Shown: piece by piece, positions 21,477 to 29,745 of the stretch
Position numbering within the stretch: position 1 is the stretch's first letter
How the letters are laid out: the number at the start of each line of letters is the position of its first letter
Source of the DNA: Actinomycetota bacterium
GTDB lineage: Bacteria > Actinomycetota > UBA4738 > HRBIN12
Assembly: GCA_005884925.1 (NCBI GenBank)
Contig: VAYU01000030.1
Span: 51,950-115,949, forward strand
DNA length: 64,000 nt
Direction of reading: 5' to 3'
The notes under the pieces: generated by a model
Seen by the model: the letters and a program-made list of their open reading frames with translations, nothing else
What the model was told of the DNA's origin: nothing
The model's database searches: none
Translations under genes and position numbers: made by a program

Positions 21477-22847
21477 ATGCGGATCCGCGTGACGCCCGGC
21501 GGTCGGCTCGAGGGGACGATCCGCGTCGTCGGCGACAAGTCGATCGCCCATCGATGGCTGATCCTGGCATCGACCGCTTCGGGCCCCAGCCGTCTCACCG
21601 GCATCCCGAGATCCCACGACGTGCGATCGACCGCCTCCTGCCTCGCGGAACTAACCGTCAAGGCTCGACCTGCCCTCGACCTGTGGGCACGGAACGCTTC
21701 GTCGTGGGTGGAGGGTGGCGGTTCCACGTGGAACGACATGCCTCCGGTGGTGTCGAACGGAACGCTTGAGGTTGAGGGTGAAGGCCGGGACAGACTGGTC
21801 CACCCCGGCGGCCGGCTCGACTGTGGTAACTCCGGGACCTCGATGCGGTTGCTCACCGGGCTCCTCGCGGCGGCACCGTTCACCGCGGAGCTCACCGGCG
21901 ATCGAAGCCTCAGCGCCCGCCCGATGGAGCGGGTCGCCGCCCCGCTTCGATCGATGGGAGCGACGGTGCGGACGACCGACGGCCATCCGCCGCTGGTGGT
22001 GACCGGCGGACCGCTGCTCGGGATCGAACACCGCATGGAGGTTCCCTCCGCACAGGTCAAAGGGGCGCTGCTCCTCGCCGGGATCGCAGCGTCGGGTGAG
22101 ACGGTCGTGGTCGAACCTACCGCGACGCGCGACCACACCGAGCGGGCGCTCGGCGCGCTCGGAGCGCCGCTCCGGCGCGAAGGGCTGCGGATCGGTATCG
22201 CCCGGTTCCAGCACCAAGGGTTCGACGCAGCCGTCCCGGGCGACCCCTCATCCGCGGCCTTCGTGATCGCCGGCGCCGCCCTGACCGGCTCGGAGGTGTC
22301 GGTCGAGGGTGTGGGGCTCAACCCGACCCGGCTGCACTTCCTCCAGGTGCTCTCGCGGATGGGGGTAGTGACGGAAACGTCGGTCGTGGGTCAGCAACTC
22401 GGCGAACCGGTCGGCTCGATCCACGTGGCGTCCACGGCCGGGCTGCGCCCGACCACGGTGCGCGCGGATGAGCTCCCCTTGGTGATCGACGAGGTGCCCG
22501 TCCTTGCGATGCTCGGCGCCCATGCCCGGGGGGAGACCCGGTTCCTCGGAGCATCCGAGCTCAGGGTGAAGGAGAGCGACCGACTCACGGCACTCGTCCA
22601 GGGGATCCGCGCGCTCGGGGGACACGCCGCCGCGGAGGCCGACGACCTCGTGGTCGAGGGTGGCGGCCTCCGCGGCGGCGTGGCCTCATCCGGCGGGGAT
22701 CATCGGCTCGCCATGGCGTTCGCGGTCGGTTCGTTCGCTGCGGATCGTCCATCGGAGGTGGAGGGTATGGAGGCGGCCGCCGTGAGCTTCCCCGGGTTCG
22801 TCGAGGCCCTTCGTTCGATGGGAGCGGCGATCGAGGTGATCGGATGA
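21477..22847 (+). CDS. aroA: 3-phosphoshikimate 1-carboxyvinyltransferase (EPSP synthase)
   Basis: A 456-residue enzyme joining shikimate 3-phosphate and PEP. Motifs: GDKSIAHRWLILA near 20, LDCGNSGTSMRLL near 119, 'GDRSLSARPM', 'PSAQVKGALLLAG', 'RDHTE', 'DELPLVIDEVPVLA' and 'ELRVKESDRL'. The stretch between 'DVRSTASCLAEL' (about 59) and LDCGNSGT (about 119) is roughly 20 residues longer than usual and contains an unfamiliar 'LDLWARNASSWVEGGGSTWN' segment. The DNA there holds a parS-like palindrome. The rest is full length. It lies between tyrA and cmk, with an ATGA overlap to cmk. Confidence 0.95.
   Translation: MRIRVTPGGRLEGTIRVVGDKSIAHRWLILASTASGPSRLTGIPRSHDVRSTASCLAELTVKARPALDLWARNASSWVEGGGSTWNDMPPVVSNGTLEVEGEGRDRLVHPGGRLDCGNSGTSMRLLTGLLAAAPFTAELTGDRSLSARPMERVAAPLRSMGATVRTTDGHPPLVVTGGPLLGIEHRMEVPSAQVKGALLLAGIAASGETVVVEPTATRDHTERALGALGAPLRREGLRIGIARFQHQGFDAAVPGDPSSAAFVIAGAALTGSEVSVEGVGLNPTRLHFLQVLSRMGVVTETSVVGQQLGEPVGSIHVASTAGLRPTTVRADELPLVIDEVPVLAMLGAHARGETRFLGASELRVKESDRLTALVQGIRALGGHAAAEADDLVVEGGGLRGGVASSGGDHRLAMAFAVGSFAADRPSEVEGMEAAAVSFPGFVEALRSMGAAIEVIG
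21720..21735. other. parS-like palindrome
   Basis: G-GTTCCACGTGGAAC-G: the inner 14 bases are a perfect palindrome and fit the ParB-site core GTTNCACGTGNAAC. The outermost pair is G/G-type rather than the consensus T/A. It lies inside the extra segment of aroA. Binding by ParB is inferred from the motif only. Confidence 0.45.
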
Positions 22848-23503
22848 GTGACCACAAGGTCATCGCGATCGATGGGGCAGCAGGGAGTGGGAAGTCCACC
22901 CTGGCGCGCAACCTCGCCCGGACGGTGCACCTTCCCTATGTGAACACCGGCTTGATGTATCGAGCGCTGACGGCGTCGGCGATCCGGAACGGGGTGTCTG
23001 ACGACGACGTGGAAGCGTTGATCGACCTTATCCATGGCTTGACGTTCACGCTCGGAGGCTCGGACCCGCGTGAGTTGAAGGTGGAGGGGTTCAACGAGCG
23101 AGAGCTCACGACGCCCGAGGTCGAGCGATCGGTATCTCGGGTCGCGCGACATCCGCGTATCCGAGCGTGGATGCACGAGGTGCAACGCAGGCTCGGGGCG
23201 AACGGTGCGGTGATGGAGGGTCGGGACATCGGCTCGGTCGTGTTCCCCGATGCGGTGGTCAAGCTCTACCTCGCGGCCCCGCGGGGTGCACGGGTCGACC
23301 GACGGACACGCGAGCGCCTCCGCGAGGGTCCGGACGAGATCGCGGCCGAGCTCGAGGCCCGCGACGATCTGGATGCCCGTACCAACCCGCCCACGCCACC
23401 CACGGGGGCGATCGTGATCGACACGGGCTCCCTCGACTCGGACGCCACCCTTCGAACCGCGATCTCGCTGATCCTCGAGCACGCACCGGAGCTCGTTCCG
23501 TGA
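22844..23503 (+). CDS. cmk: Cytidylate kinase
   Basis: A 219-residue P-loop kinase phosphorylating CMP/dCMP. Walker A 'IDGAAGSGKST' is near 9-19, then 'YVNTGLMYRALTASAI', 'GRDIGSVVFPDAVVKLYL' and a LID region rich in Arg ('RVDRRTRERLREG'). The CMP-binding insert is present. The start overlaps aroA (ATGA) and the end overlaps der (GTGA). aroA-cmk-der is a recurring bacterial order. Confidence 0.95.
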   Translation: MSDHKVIAIDGAAGSGKSTLARNLARTVHLPYVNTGLMYRALTASAIRNGVSDDDVEALIDLIHGLTFTLGGSDPRELKVEGFNERELTTPEVERSVSRVARHPRIRAWMHEVQRRLGANGAVMEGRDIGSVVFPDAVVKLYLAAPRGARVDRRTRERLREGPDEIAAELEARDDLDARTNPPTPPTGAIVIDTGSLDSDATLRTAISLILEHAPELVP

Positions 23504-24807
23504 GCCTCCCGAAGATCGCGGTCGTGGGACGTCAGAACGTCGGCAAGTCGACCCTGGTCAACCGGCTGTTCGGCCGACGGGCAGCGATCGCGCACGGCAT
23601 GCCGGGCGTGACACGCGATCGGATCCAACTCGACGCGACCTGGCGCGGCCGTTCGTTCGGGCTGGTCGATACCGCCGGCTACCTGCACGGCGCGCACGGG
23701 ATCGAGGCACTCGCCGGCGAACAGGCCCAGCGCGCGATCGACGAGGCCGACGTGATCCTGCTCGTGGTTGACGCCCGGACGGGGATCACCGAGGAAGACG
23801 CCCAGCTCGCACGTCGTCTTCGGAGATCCCCCGTGCCGCTGCTCGTGATCGCCAACAAGGCCGACGGGCCTGCCGATCTGACGGAGATCGCACGGTTCAA
23901 CCGTCTCGGGCTCGGTGAGCCCTTGGCGGTCTCCGCACTTCACGGCAGCGGGACCGGTGACCTGCTCGACCGTGTCGTCGAGCTCCTACCCGAGGGGACG
24001 GAGTCCGGCGAGGACCTCGACGAGCCTCGGTTCGCGATCGTCGGCCGCCCGAACGTCGGGAAGTCGAGCCTCTTCAATCGGTTGCTCGGCGAGGAGCGAA
24101 GCGTCGTGTCCGAGACCGGGGGAACGACGCGGGACAGCGTCGACTCGCTGGTGACGTGGCCGGATCTCGGCCAGGTCCGTTTCGTCGATACGGCCGGCAT
24201 GCGGCGTGGGCAGAGCGTCCGTGGTGTCGAGTACTACAGCTTCCTGCGGGCATCCGAGGCGATCGATCGGGCGCACGTCGCGATCCTCGTCATCGATGCG
24301 GGAGCGGGATTCACGGCCGAGGACAAGAAGATCGCCCGTCGCGTGACGGAGGCGGGGCGGGCGTTCCTGGTCGCCGCCAACAAGTGGGACCTCGTCGAGG
24401 AGAAGGACCGCACGTTCAAGGAACTCGGGCCTCAGATCGTCCCGTTCGCCGACGCCGCGGCGATCCGCGTCTCGGCCACCCAGGGTCAGGGGATCCACCG
24501 TCTCCCCCCGCTCCTCATCGACCTCCATCGGAGGTGGAGCGCTCGGGCGCCGACCGCACGGGTGAACGAGATCATCCAGAGCGCCCAGCGGGAACGGCCG
24601 ACCCCGCGGACTTCGGGGAACCTCCATTACGCGGCGCAGGTCGCGACGGGCCCGCCGACGTTCGTGATCTTCGGCGGAGCCCACGAGCCGGACCCCACGT
24701 ACCAGCGGTACCTCGAGAACCGGCTCCGTCGTGAGCTCGGCCTGTCGGGCGTGCCGGTCCGCCTTCGCTTCCGGGCGAGGAGGCCCGGCGGCGACCGCGG
24801 GCGGTAG
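23500..24807 (+). CDS. der: Ribosome-assembly GTPase Der (EngA)
   Basis: A 435-residue double GTPase for 50S assembly. G domain 1: 'VGRQNVGKSTLVNRLFG' near 9, 'DTAGY', 'NKAD'. G domain 2: 'VGRPNVGKSSLFNRLLG' near 180, 'DTAGMRRG', 'ANKWDL'. A KH-like C-terminal domain ends 'RYLENRLRRELGLSGVPVRL'. The GTG at 23500 overlaps the cmk stop, which rejects a longer in-frame extension. The stop TAG lies inside the tRNA-Pro promoter box. Confidence 0.97.
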   Translation: MSLPKIAVVGRQNVGKSTLVNRLFGRRAAIAHGMPGVTRDRIQLDATWRGRSFGLVDTAGYLHGAHGIEALAGEQAQRAIDEADVILLVVDARTGITEEDAQLARRLRRSPVPLLVIANKADGPADLTEIARFNRLGLGEPLAVSALHGSGTGDLLDRVVELLPEGTESGEDLDEPRFAIVGRPNVGKSSLFNRLLGEERSVVSETGGTTRDSVDSLVTWPDLGQVRFVDTAGMRRGQSVRGVEYYSFLRASEAIDRAHVAILVIDAGAGFTAEDKKIARRVTEAGRAFLVAANKWDLVEEKDRTFKELGPQIVPFADAAAIRVSATQGQGIHRLPPLLIDLHRRWSARAPTARVNEIIQSAQRERPTPRTSGNLHYAAQVATGPPTFVIFGGAHEPDPTYQRYLENRLRRELGLSGVPVRLRFRARRPGGDRGR

Positions 24808-24818
24808 GATGCGCTTGA
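24805..24818 (+). promoter_or_regulatory. -10 box for tRNA-Pro
   Basis: TAGGAT at 24805-24810 includes the der stop codon and sits 8 bases before the mature tRNA 5' end, so the primary transcript would have little or no 5' leader. Confidence 0.55.
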
Positions 24819-24893
24819 CGGGCCGTGGCGCAGCTTGGTTAGCGCGTCTGACTGGGGGTCAGAAGGTCGCCGGTTCGAATCCGGCCGGCCCGA
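24819..24893 (+). tRNA. tRNA-Pro (anticodon GGG)
   Basis: A 75-base cloverleaf. Acceptor CGGGCCG (24819-24825) pairs perfectly with CGGCCCG (24886-24892) with discriminator A. The D arm is GCGC...GCGC, the anticodon stem-loop TCTGA-CTGGGGG-TCAGA (anticodon GGG) and the T arm GCCGG-TTCGAAT-CCGGC. CCA is not encoded. It is followed after 3 bases by the ATG of pgsA. Confidence 0.97.
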
Positions 24894-24896
24894 CCG

Positions 24897-25514
24897 ATGA
24901 ATCCGACCGCGCGCGAGCCGTCGCCGTCGTCATCGCGTGTCCTGACGGTCCCCAACGGCATCTCCGCCTCCCGGATCGCCCTCATCCCGGTCTTCGTCGC
25001 GCTGATCCTCGATCACGACACCACGACGGCGGGCTTGGTGCTGTTCGCGATCGTGGTCGCCACCGACTGGGTGGACGGCATGATCGCCCGCAGGACGGGG
25101 CAGGTGTCCGACCTCGGCAAGGTGCTCGACCCCGTCGCCGATCGGCTCGCGATCGCCGCCGGTTTGATCGCACTGGTGGTCCGGGGGGTCTTCCCGCTCT
25201 GGGCCGCAGCCCTGATCCTCGTCCGAGACCTGAGCGTCCTGCTGGTCGGCGCGTTCGCGCTCCTTCGGCACGATGTGCGGGTCGAGGTCCGTTGGATCGG
25301 CAAGCTGGCCACCTTCTCCTTGATGGCCGCGATCCCGATGGTGTCGTGGGGGAGCCTCGGGCTTCCGCTCGCAGCCGCGGCGACCGTCGGGGGATGGGCA
25401 GCCTACGCGGTCGGGATCGTCGAGTACTACGTCGCCGCGCTCGCATACCTCGGTGACATCCGACTCGCGAGCTATCGTGGTGCCCGGCCGGTGGATGTCG
25501 ATCCGGCGGGATGA
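24897..25514 (+). CDS. pgsA: CDP-alcohol phosphatidyltransferase (phosphatidylglycerophosphate synthase type)
   Basis: A 205-residue integral membrane enzyme with about six TM segments. The family signature DG-x2-AR-x8-G-x3-D-x3-D is intact in 'DGMIARRTGQVSDLGKVLDP' followed by VAD. It transfers a phosphatidyl group from CDP-diacylglycerol to glycerol 3-phosphate or another alcohol such as inositol phosphate; the acceptor is not certain. The ATG lies 3 bases after tRNA-Pro, leaving no room for a ribosome site outside the tRNA. The position matches the pgsA gene upstream of gcvH-garA in mycobacteria. Confidence 0.88.
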   Translation: MNPTAREPSPSSSRVLTVPNGISASRIALIPVFVALILDHDTTTAGLVLFAIVVATDWVDGMIARRTGQVSDLGKVLDPVADRLAIAAGLIALVVRGVFPLWAAALILVRDLSVLLVGAFALLRHDVRVEVRWIGKLATFSLMAAIPMVSWGSLGLPLAAAATVGGWAAYAVGIVEYYVAALAYLGDIRLASYRGARPVDVDPAG

Positions 25515-25526
25515 GAGGGGAGATCG

Positions 25527-25916
25527 GTGGAGTTCCCGGATGATCTTCGCTACACGAACGAGCACGAGTGGGCGCGTCTCGAGGGCGCGCGCGTTCGGGT
25601 CGGGATCACCGACTTCGCGCAGGACGCCCTCGGCGACGTCGTCTACGTGGATCTGCCCGACGTCGGAGCGGCGGTCGAAGCAGCAACACCGTTCGGCGAG
25701 GTGGAATCGACGAAATCGGTGTCGGATGTTTACAGCCCGGTCGCCGGGACGATCGTGGAGCGCAACCCCTTGATCGAGGACCGGCCCGAGCTCGTCAACG
25801 AACAGCCGTACGGGGATGGCTGGCTGATCGTGGTCACGCTGGCAGAGGGAGCGTCCCTGGACGACCTCATGGACGCCGCGGCGTATCGATCTTTCATCGA
25901 ACAGACCGAAGCGTGA
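25527..25916 (+). CDS. gcvH: Glycine cleavage system H protein
   Basis: A 129-residue lipoyl carrier. Conserved 'YTNEHEWAR', 'VGITDFAQDALGDVVYVDLP' and the lipoylated Lys63 in 'VESTKSVSDVYSP'. It shuttles the aminomethyl group between P, T and L proteins. The GTG start has GAGGGGAG upstream. gcvPA and gcvPB are 5 kb downstream on the same strand; no gcvT or lpd is in the window. Confidence 0.96.
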   Translation: MEFPDDLRYTNEHEWARLEGARVRVGITDFAQDALGDVVYVDLPDVGAAVEAATPFGEVESTKSVSDVYSPVAGTIVERNPLIEDRPELVNEQPYGDGWLIVVTLAEGASLDDLMDAAAYRSFIEQTEA

Positions 25917-25986
25917 ACCCTCGACGCCATCCAGCCGCGCTGGAGGGTGAGGCCGCGCCAAGGTCGAGCGTGGCACAACACGTTCA

Positions 25987-26015
25987 TTGACCCTTCTCAC
26001 CGCGTACGGTAGCTT
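25987..26015 (+). promoter_or_regulatory. Sigma70-type promoter for garA-ftsR
   Basis: TTGACC (25987-25992), an exact 17-base spacer, then TAGCTT (26010-26015). It lies in the 175-base gap between gcvH and the FHA gene, leaving a leader of about 70 bases with GAGGGAAAGG before the GTG. Confidence 0.65.
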
Positions 26016-26091
26016 CCAGTCCGGATCGAGGTCGAGGGTTGGGCACAACGACCACCGTCAGCTCGAACGATGACCGAGGGAAAGGTTCACG

Positions 26092-26553
26092 GTGTTCTGT
26101 ACCAACTGTGGACATCCGAACCGCGACGATGCCCGGTTCTGCGCTGAGTGCGGACGTCCGCTGCAGGACGAGGTGACCGTAACCCTCCCGGGGATCGAGG
26201 GTGAAGATGAGGCTCACGACGACTTCCCGTTCCCCCATGACGAACTTGAACCCGGCCAGGCGCTCGTCCTCGTCAAGAGGGGGCCCAACGCCGGTTCAAC
26301 CTTCTTGCTCGATGACGACGCCACCACGATCGGTCGCAGCCCGGACAGCGCCGTGTTCCTCGACGACGTCACCGTCTCGCGCAAGCACGCCGTGTTCGAG
26401 CGTCGACCGGGCCCGGCCTGGTTCGTTCGCGATGTCGGGAGCCTCAACGGGACCTACGTCAACGGCGAGCAGGTCGACGAGACCAAGCTCGCGACGGGTG
26501 ACGAGGTCCAGATCGGCAGGTTCAAGTTGACGTTCTTCTCGGCGGGGGAGTGA
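26092..26553 (+). CDS. garA: FHA-domain protein, GarA/OdhI-like, with N-terminal zinc ribbon
   Basis: 153 residues. An N-terminal double-CxxC zinc ribbon (C3, C6, C17, C20), an acidic linker, then an FHA phosphothreonine-binding domain with 'TTIGRSPDSAVFLDD', 'VSRKHAVF' and 'DVGSLNGTYVNGE'. GarA/OdhI inhibits 2-oxoglutarate dehydrogenase and controls glutamate metabolism, switched by PknB/PknG phosphorylation of an N-terminal ETTS motif. Here the equivalent region reads 'DEVTVTLPG', so Thr29 or Thr31 may replace it. Neighbours gcvH and ftsR support orthology. The zinc ribbon is not in mycobacterial GarA. Confidence 0.85.
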   Translation: MFCTNCGHPNRDDARFCAECGRPLQDEVTVTLPGIEGEDEAHDDFPFPHDELEPGQALVLVKRGPNAGSTFLLDDDATTIGRSPDSAVFLDDVTVSRKHAVFERRPGPAWFVRDVGSLNGTYVNGEQVDETKLATGDEVQIGRFKLTFFSAGE

Positions 26554-26558
26554 GGAAG

Positions 26559-27281
26559 ATGGCCGGTACCCGCAACTACCAGTCGATCGGAGAGGTCCTC
26601 GTCGCCGTCAAGACCGAGTTCCCCGATATCACGATCTCGAAGATCCGCTTCCTCGAGTCCGAGGGATTGATCACGCCTGAGCGGACGCCATCGGGATACC
26701 GGAAGTTCTACGTCGACGACGTCGACCGGCTCAAGTCGATCCTGCGGATGCAACGGGACGAGTACCTACCTCTCAAGGTGATCAAGGAGCGCCTCGTGCA
26801 GTCCGACGCCGGCGCCGAAGGAGACGACGTCGACCTCGAGGCTCAGGCGGACGGAGAGGGAGCCTCGGTCTCCGAGGAGCTCGCCGAAGCTCCGACGGGT
26901 TTGCAGATGTCGCTCGAGGAGATGTCCGCGGCGACGGGCGTCGACCGCGAGCGCATCAAGGAGCTCGAGTCGTTCGGGATCGTCTGCACGCACGGACCGG
27001 AGGGAGCCCGTTATTACGACGGCGAGGATTACATCGTTTTGTCGATCGTCAAGGACTTCCTCCGCCACGGCATCGAGCCGCGGCACCTGACGATGTACAA
27101 GCACTTCGCCGACCGGGAGTCGTCGTTCTTCGAGGCGCTCGTCGCTCCGACGCTTCGCCAACGGAACCCGGATGCTCGCCGAGCGGCGACCCAGACGTTG
27201 ACGGATCTCAGTGTGACGTCCCGGAAGTTCAAGCAGGCTCTGTTGCGCAACGCGCTTCGTGAGCACCTCACGTCCGCGTGA
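26559..27281 (+). CDS. ftsR: MerR-family regulator FtsR-like
   Basis: A 240-residue regulator with an N-terminal winged HTH of MerR type ('ISKIRFLESEGLITPERTPS', 'GYRKFYVDDVDRL') and a second helical module ('SLEEMSAATGVDRERIKELE'). The family member next to odhI in Corynebacterium, FtsR, activates ftsZ; mycobacterial Rv1828 holds the same position after garA. The ATG at 26559 has GGGGGAG 8 bases upstream; a GTG at 26550 overlapping the garA stop is the alternative. The stop overlaps dacA (GTGA). Confidence 0.88.
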   Translation: MAGTRNYQSIGEVLVAVKTEFPDITISKIRFLESEGLITPERTPSGYRKFYVDDVDRLKSILRMQRDEYLPLKVIKERLVQSDAGAEGDDVDLEAQADGEGASVSEELAEAPTGLQMSLEEMSAATGVDRERIKELESFGIVCTHGPEGARYYDGEDYIVLSIVKDFLRHGIEPRHLTMYKHFADRESSFFEALVAPTLRQRNPDARRAATQTLTDLSVTSRKFKQALLRNALREHLTSA

Positions 27282-28549
27282 GCCGCATGCTCCGACGCAG
27301 GATCGCGACGGCGTTGCTCGTCGTCGCGGTCATCTCGGGGGAAGCGGTCCTCACGTCGTTCGCGGCGCCGCGCGGCAGCGCGCCGCCACCGACCCCGGTC
27401 CCTCCGCATGGCAGCCTTTCCCCGTTCCCCAGATCGCTGACGACACCGGCGGACCCCACCGCCTCCCCGGCGCTCACCGCACGGTCCGCACTCCTGGCCG
27501 ATCTGACGACCGGCGACGTCTTGGACGAGAAGGCTCCCGACCGACCGGTGCCGATCGCCAGCCTCACGAAGTTGATGACGGCGCTGATCACCGTCGAGCG
27601 CACCAACCTCAGCGACATGATCACCGTGGATCCGCGAGCCGTCTTCCGCCGACGTGACTATGGGGCGAGCTCGATCCTCGGGCTGAAGCCCGGTGAAAAG
27701 ATCAGCGTCGAGAACCTCCTGTACGCGATGCTGCTCGGGTCGGCGAACGACGCCGCGCTGGCACTCGCGATCCACATCGCCGGGAGCGAGGCGGGGTTCG
27801 TCCGGCTCATGAACGCGCGGGCGCGACGGCTCGATATGACGCACACCGTGTTCTTCTCGTCGACCGGGCTGGACGACCGAGGCCGGTCCACCGCCCGCGA
27901 TCTGCTCCGTCTGATCCGGGTGACGGATGCGATCGATGGTTTCGATCGCATGACCGCCACCCGGTTCCGGGCGATCCCGGGCCCGGGGGGCCGCGATCGC
28001 CGCATCGAGAACCGCAATGCGCTCCTCTGGCTGTATCCCGGCACCTTCGGAACCAAGACGGGCTCCACGGCGCTCGCTGGATCGTGTCTGATCGCGTCCG
28101 CCGCCCGTGGAGACCGACGACTGGTCGCGATCGTCTTGGGCGCGCCCCACGAGTCGTTCTCCGATGCGGCAGCGTTGCTCGCGTACGGGTTCGGTGGTTT
28201 CACCAGGCGGATCCTCGCGTCGGAAGGGGACGACGAGGGGACCATCGCGATCCGCGGGGGTGCGGTGCCGGTCGTCGCGGGCGTCGCGCTCTCGGCCCTG
28301 GTTCCCACGGCATCGATCGATCACGTCCGGCAGCGCATCAGCGTCGATCCACGCGCCGCGTTCCCACCGGCTCCCCGCTCCCGTGTCGGCACGCTCGTCG
28401 TGTCGATCCCAGGGCTCACGATCGGCTCGGTTCCCCTGCTCGTCAGCGTGGTCCCGCCTCCGCCGGCATCTCCCGGCCCGTGGTGGGTACGCGCAGGGAT
28501 GTCCCTGGGGCGTTCGATCGCCGGCGCGGTTCGTGCGATCTCGCCCTGA
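27278..28549 (+). CDS. dacA: D-alanyl-D-alanine carboxypeptidase (PBP5/DacA family)
   Basis: A 423-residue exported serine peptidase S11 trimming peptidoglycan stem peptides. Signal peptide (about 1-30), a Pro-rich linker (31-60), SxxK in ASLTKLM at 95-98, SxN in 'LGSANDAALALA' and KTG in 'FGTKTGSTALAGSC'. A C-terminal beta domain and a hydrophobic stretch 'VGTLVVSIPGLTIGSVPLLV' follow; the end is basic/amphipathic. The GTG overlaps the ftsR stop. The position differs from the mycobacterial garA cluster, where a DUF151 gene follows directly. Confidence 0.92.
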   Translation: MSRMLRRRIATALLVVAVISGEAVLTSFAAPRGSAPPPTPVPPHGSLSPFPRSLTTPADPTASPALTARSALLADLTTGDVLDEKAPDRPVPIASLTKLMTALITVERTNLSDMITVDPRAVFRRRDYGASSILGLKPGEKISVENLLYAMLLGSANDAALALAIHIAGSEAGFVRLMNARARRLDMTHTVFFSSTGLDDRGRSTARDLLRLIRVTDAIDGFDRMTATRFRAIPGPGGRDRRIENRNALLWLYPGTFGTKTGSTALAGSCLIASAARGDRRLVAIVLGAPHESFSDAAALLAYGFGGFTRRILASEGDDEGTIAIRGGAVPVVAGVALSALVPTASIDHVRQRISVDPRAAFPPAPRSRVGTLVVSIPGLTIGSVPLLVSVVPPPPASPGPWWVRAGMSLGRSIAGAVRAISP

Positions 28550-28600
28550 AACGCCGTCCTCCACGGCCTCGCCGAGCGCCCTGGTAGCCTCCTCGGCGAC

Positions 28601-29182
28601 ATGACGGAGGTCGCGAGCGTCCTGTACGGACGCGAGGACGTCCGGCGCCGGGTAGAGGAACTCGGCCGCACGATCACCGGGGACTACGTGGGGCGGGAGC
28701 CCGTGCTCGTCACGGTCCTCACGGGCGGCGCCGTGTTCCTCGCCGATCTGATCCGTGCCGTGGACCTTCCCGTCGAGACGCACTTCATGGCGATCAGTCG
28801 TTACGGGGATGCGGAGGAGTCGTTCGGGCGCGTCCAGATCCTCCTCGATGTCGAGGACGACCTCGCCGGTCGCGACGTCGTCCTCGTCGAAGACATCGTC
28901 GACACCGGGCTGACATCGCGGTACATGCTCTCGGTGCTGGGCGCCCGGGCTCCGGCGAGTCTCGAGATCTGCACGCTCCTCGATCGCTCGGTCCGCCGGA
29001 TCGTGCCCCTCCTGCCGCGCTACGTGGGCTTCGATTGTCCGGACACCTTCGTCGTGGGTTACGGCCTCGACTACCGGGAGCGTTACCGCAACCTCCCGGA
29101 CATCTTGCGCGTCGACGATCTGGCAGCGTTACGGGCCGACCCCGACGTGCTCGCGCCCTTGCTCACCGATGCCGCAGCCTGA
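28601..29182 (+). CDS. hpt: Hypoxanthine/purine phosphoribosyltransferase
   Basis: A 193-residue type I PRTase. The PRPP loop 'DVVLVEDIVDTGLT' is near 95, preceded by 'VLVTVLTGGAVFLADLIRAV' and followed by 'FVVGYGLDYRERYRNLPDI', the HPRT C-terminal signature. It salvages hypoxanthine and guanine to nucleotides in the cytosol. A TAGCCT box ends 10 bases before the ATG, suggesting a near-leaderless transcript. Confidence 0.93.
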   Translation: MTEVASVLYGREDVRRRVEELGRTITGDYVGREPVLVTVLTGGAVFLADLIRAVDLPVETHFMAISRYGDAEESFGRVQILLDVEDDLAGRDVVLVEDIVDTGLTSRYMLSVLGARAPASLEICTLLDRSVRRIVPLLPRYVGFDCPDTFVVGYGLDYRERYRNLPDILRVDDLAALRADPDVLAPLLTDAAA

Positions 29183-29260
29183 ACCCTGACGAGGATCCAG
29201 TGAGTTGCCCGTTCCGAAGGCCGTCGCTACCCTGGCTGGAGCCACCATGATCGGGCCGCC

Positions 29261-29734
29261 ATGATCGAGATGGAGCTGACCGGCGTCCGCGTGGAGCTGC
29301 CCACCAACCAGCCCATCGTCCTGCTCAGGGAACGCGGGGGAGAGCGATACCTGCCGATCTGGATCGGAGCCGCTGAGGCGGCGGCGATCGCGCTCTCCCT
29401 CCAAGGGGTGGTCACCCCCAGGCCGATGACGCACGACCTCCTGAAGAACATCCTCGACGATCTCACCGTCGAGGTGCAGCGGATCGTCGTGACGGAGCTT
29501 CGCGACAGCACGTTCTTCGCGACGATCGCGTTGCAACGTGGGACCGATGGCTTCGAGGTGTCCTCCCGACCGTCCGACGCCATCGCGCTCGCGGTGCGGA
29601 TGTCCGTCCCGATCTTCGCGGAGGAAGGGGTCCTGGAGGAGGCTTCCATCCTGATCCCGGGAGACGAGGACGAGGAGGTCGAGAAGTTCCGCGAGTTCCT
29701 GGACAACGTCAGCCCCGAAGACTTCGCTCCGTGA
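29261..29734 (+). CDS. Bifunctional nuclease family protein (DUF151)
   Basis: A 157-residue protein with the DUF151 hallmarks: 'RYLPIWIGAAEAAAIALSLQ', 'RPMTHDLLKNIL', 'TFFATIAL' and SSRPSDAIALAVR, plus an acidic C-terminal tail. Plant and archaeal relatives have been reported to show DNase and RNase activity. In M. tuberculosis the homologue Rv1829 lies between the two MerR regulators, as it does here apart from a few insertions. A TACCCT box lies about 28 bases upstream. Confidence 0.88.
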   Translation: MIEMELTGVRVELPTNQPIVLLRERGGERYLPIWIGAAEAAAIALSLQGVVTPRPMTHDLLKNILDDLTVEVQRIVVTELRDSTFFATIALQRGTDGFEVSSRPSDAIALAVRMSVPIFAEEGVLEEASILIPGDEDEEVEKFREFLDNVSPEDFAP

Positions 29735-29745
29735 GTTCGGGGTTG

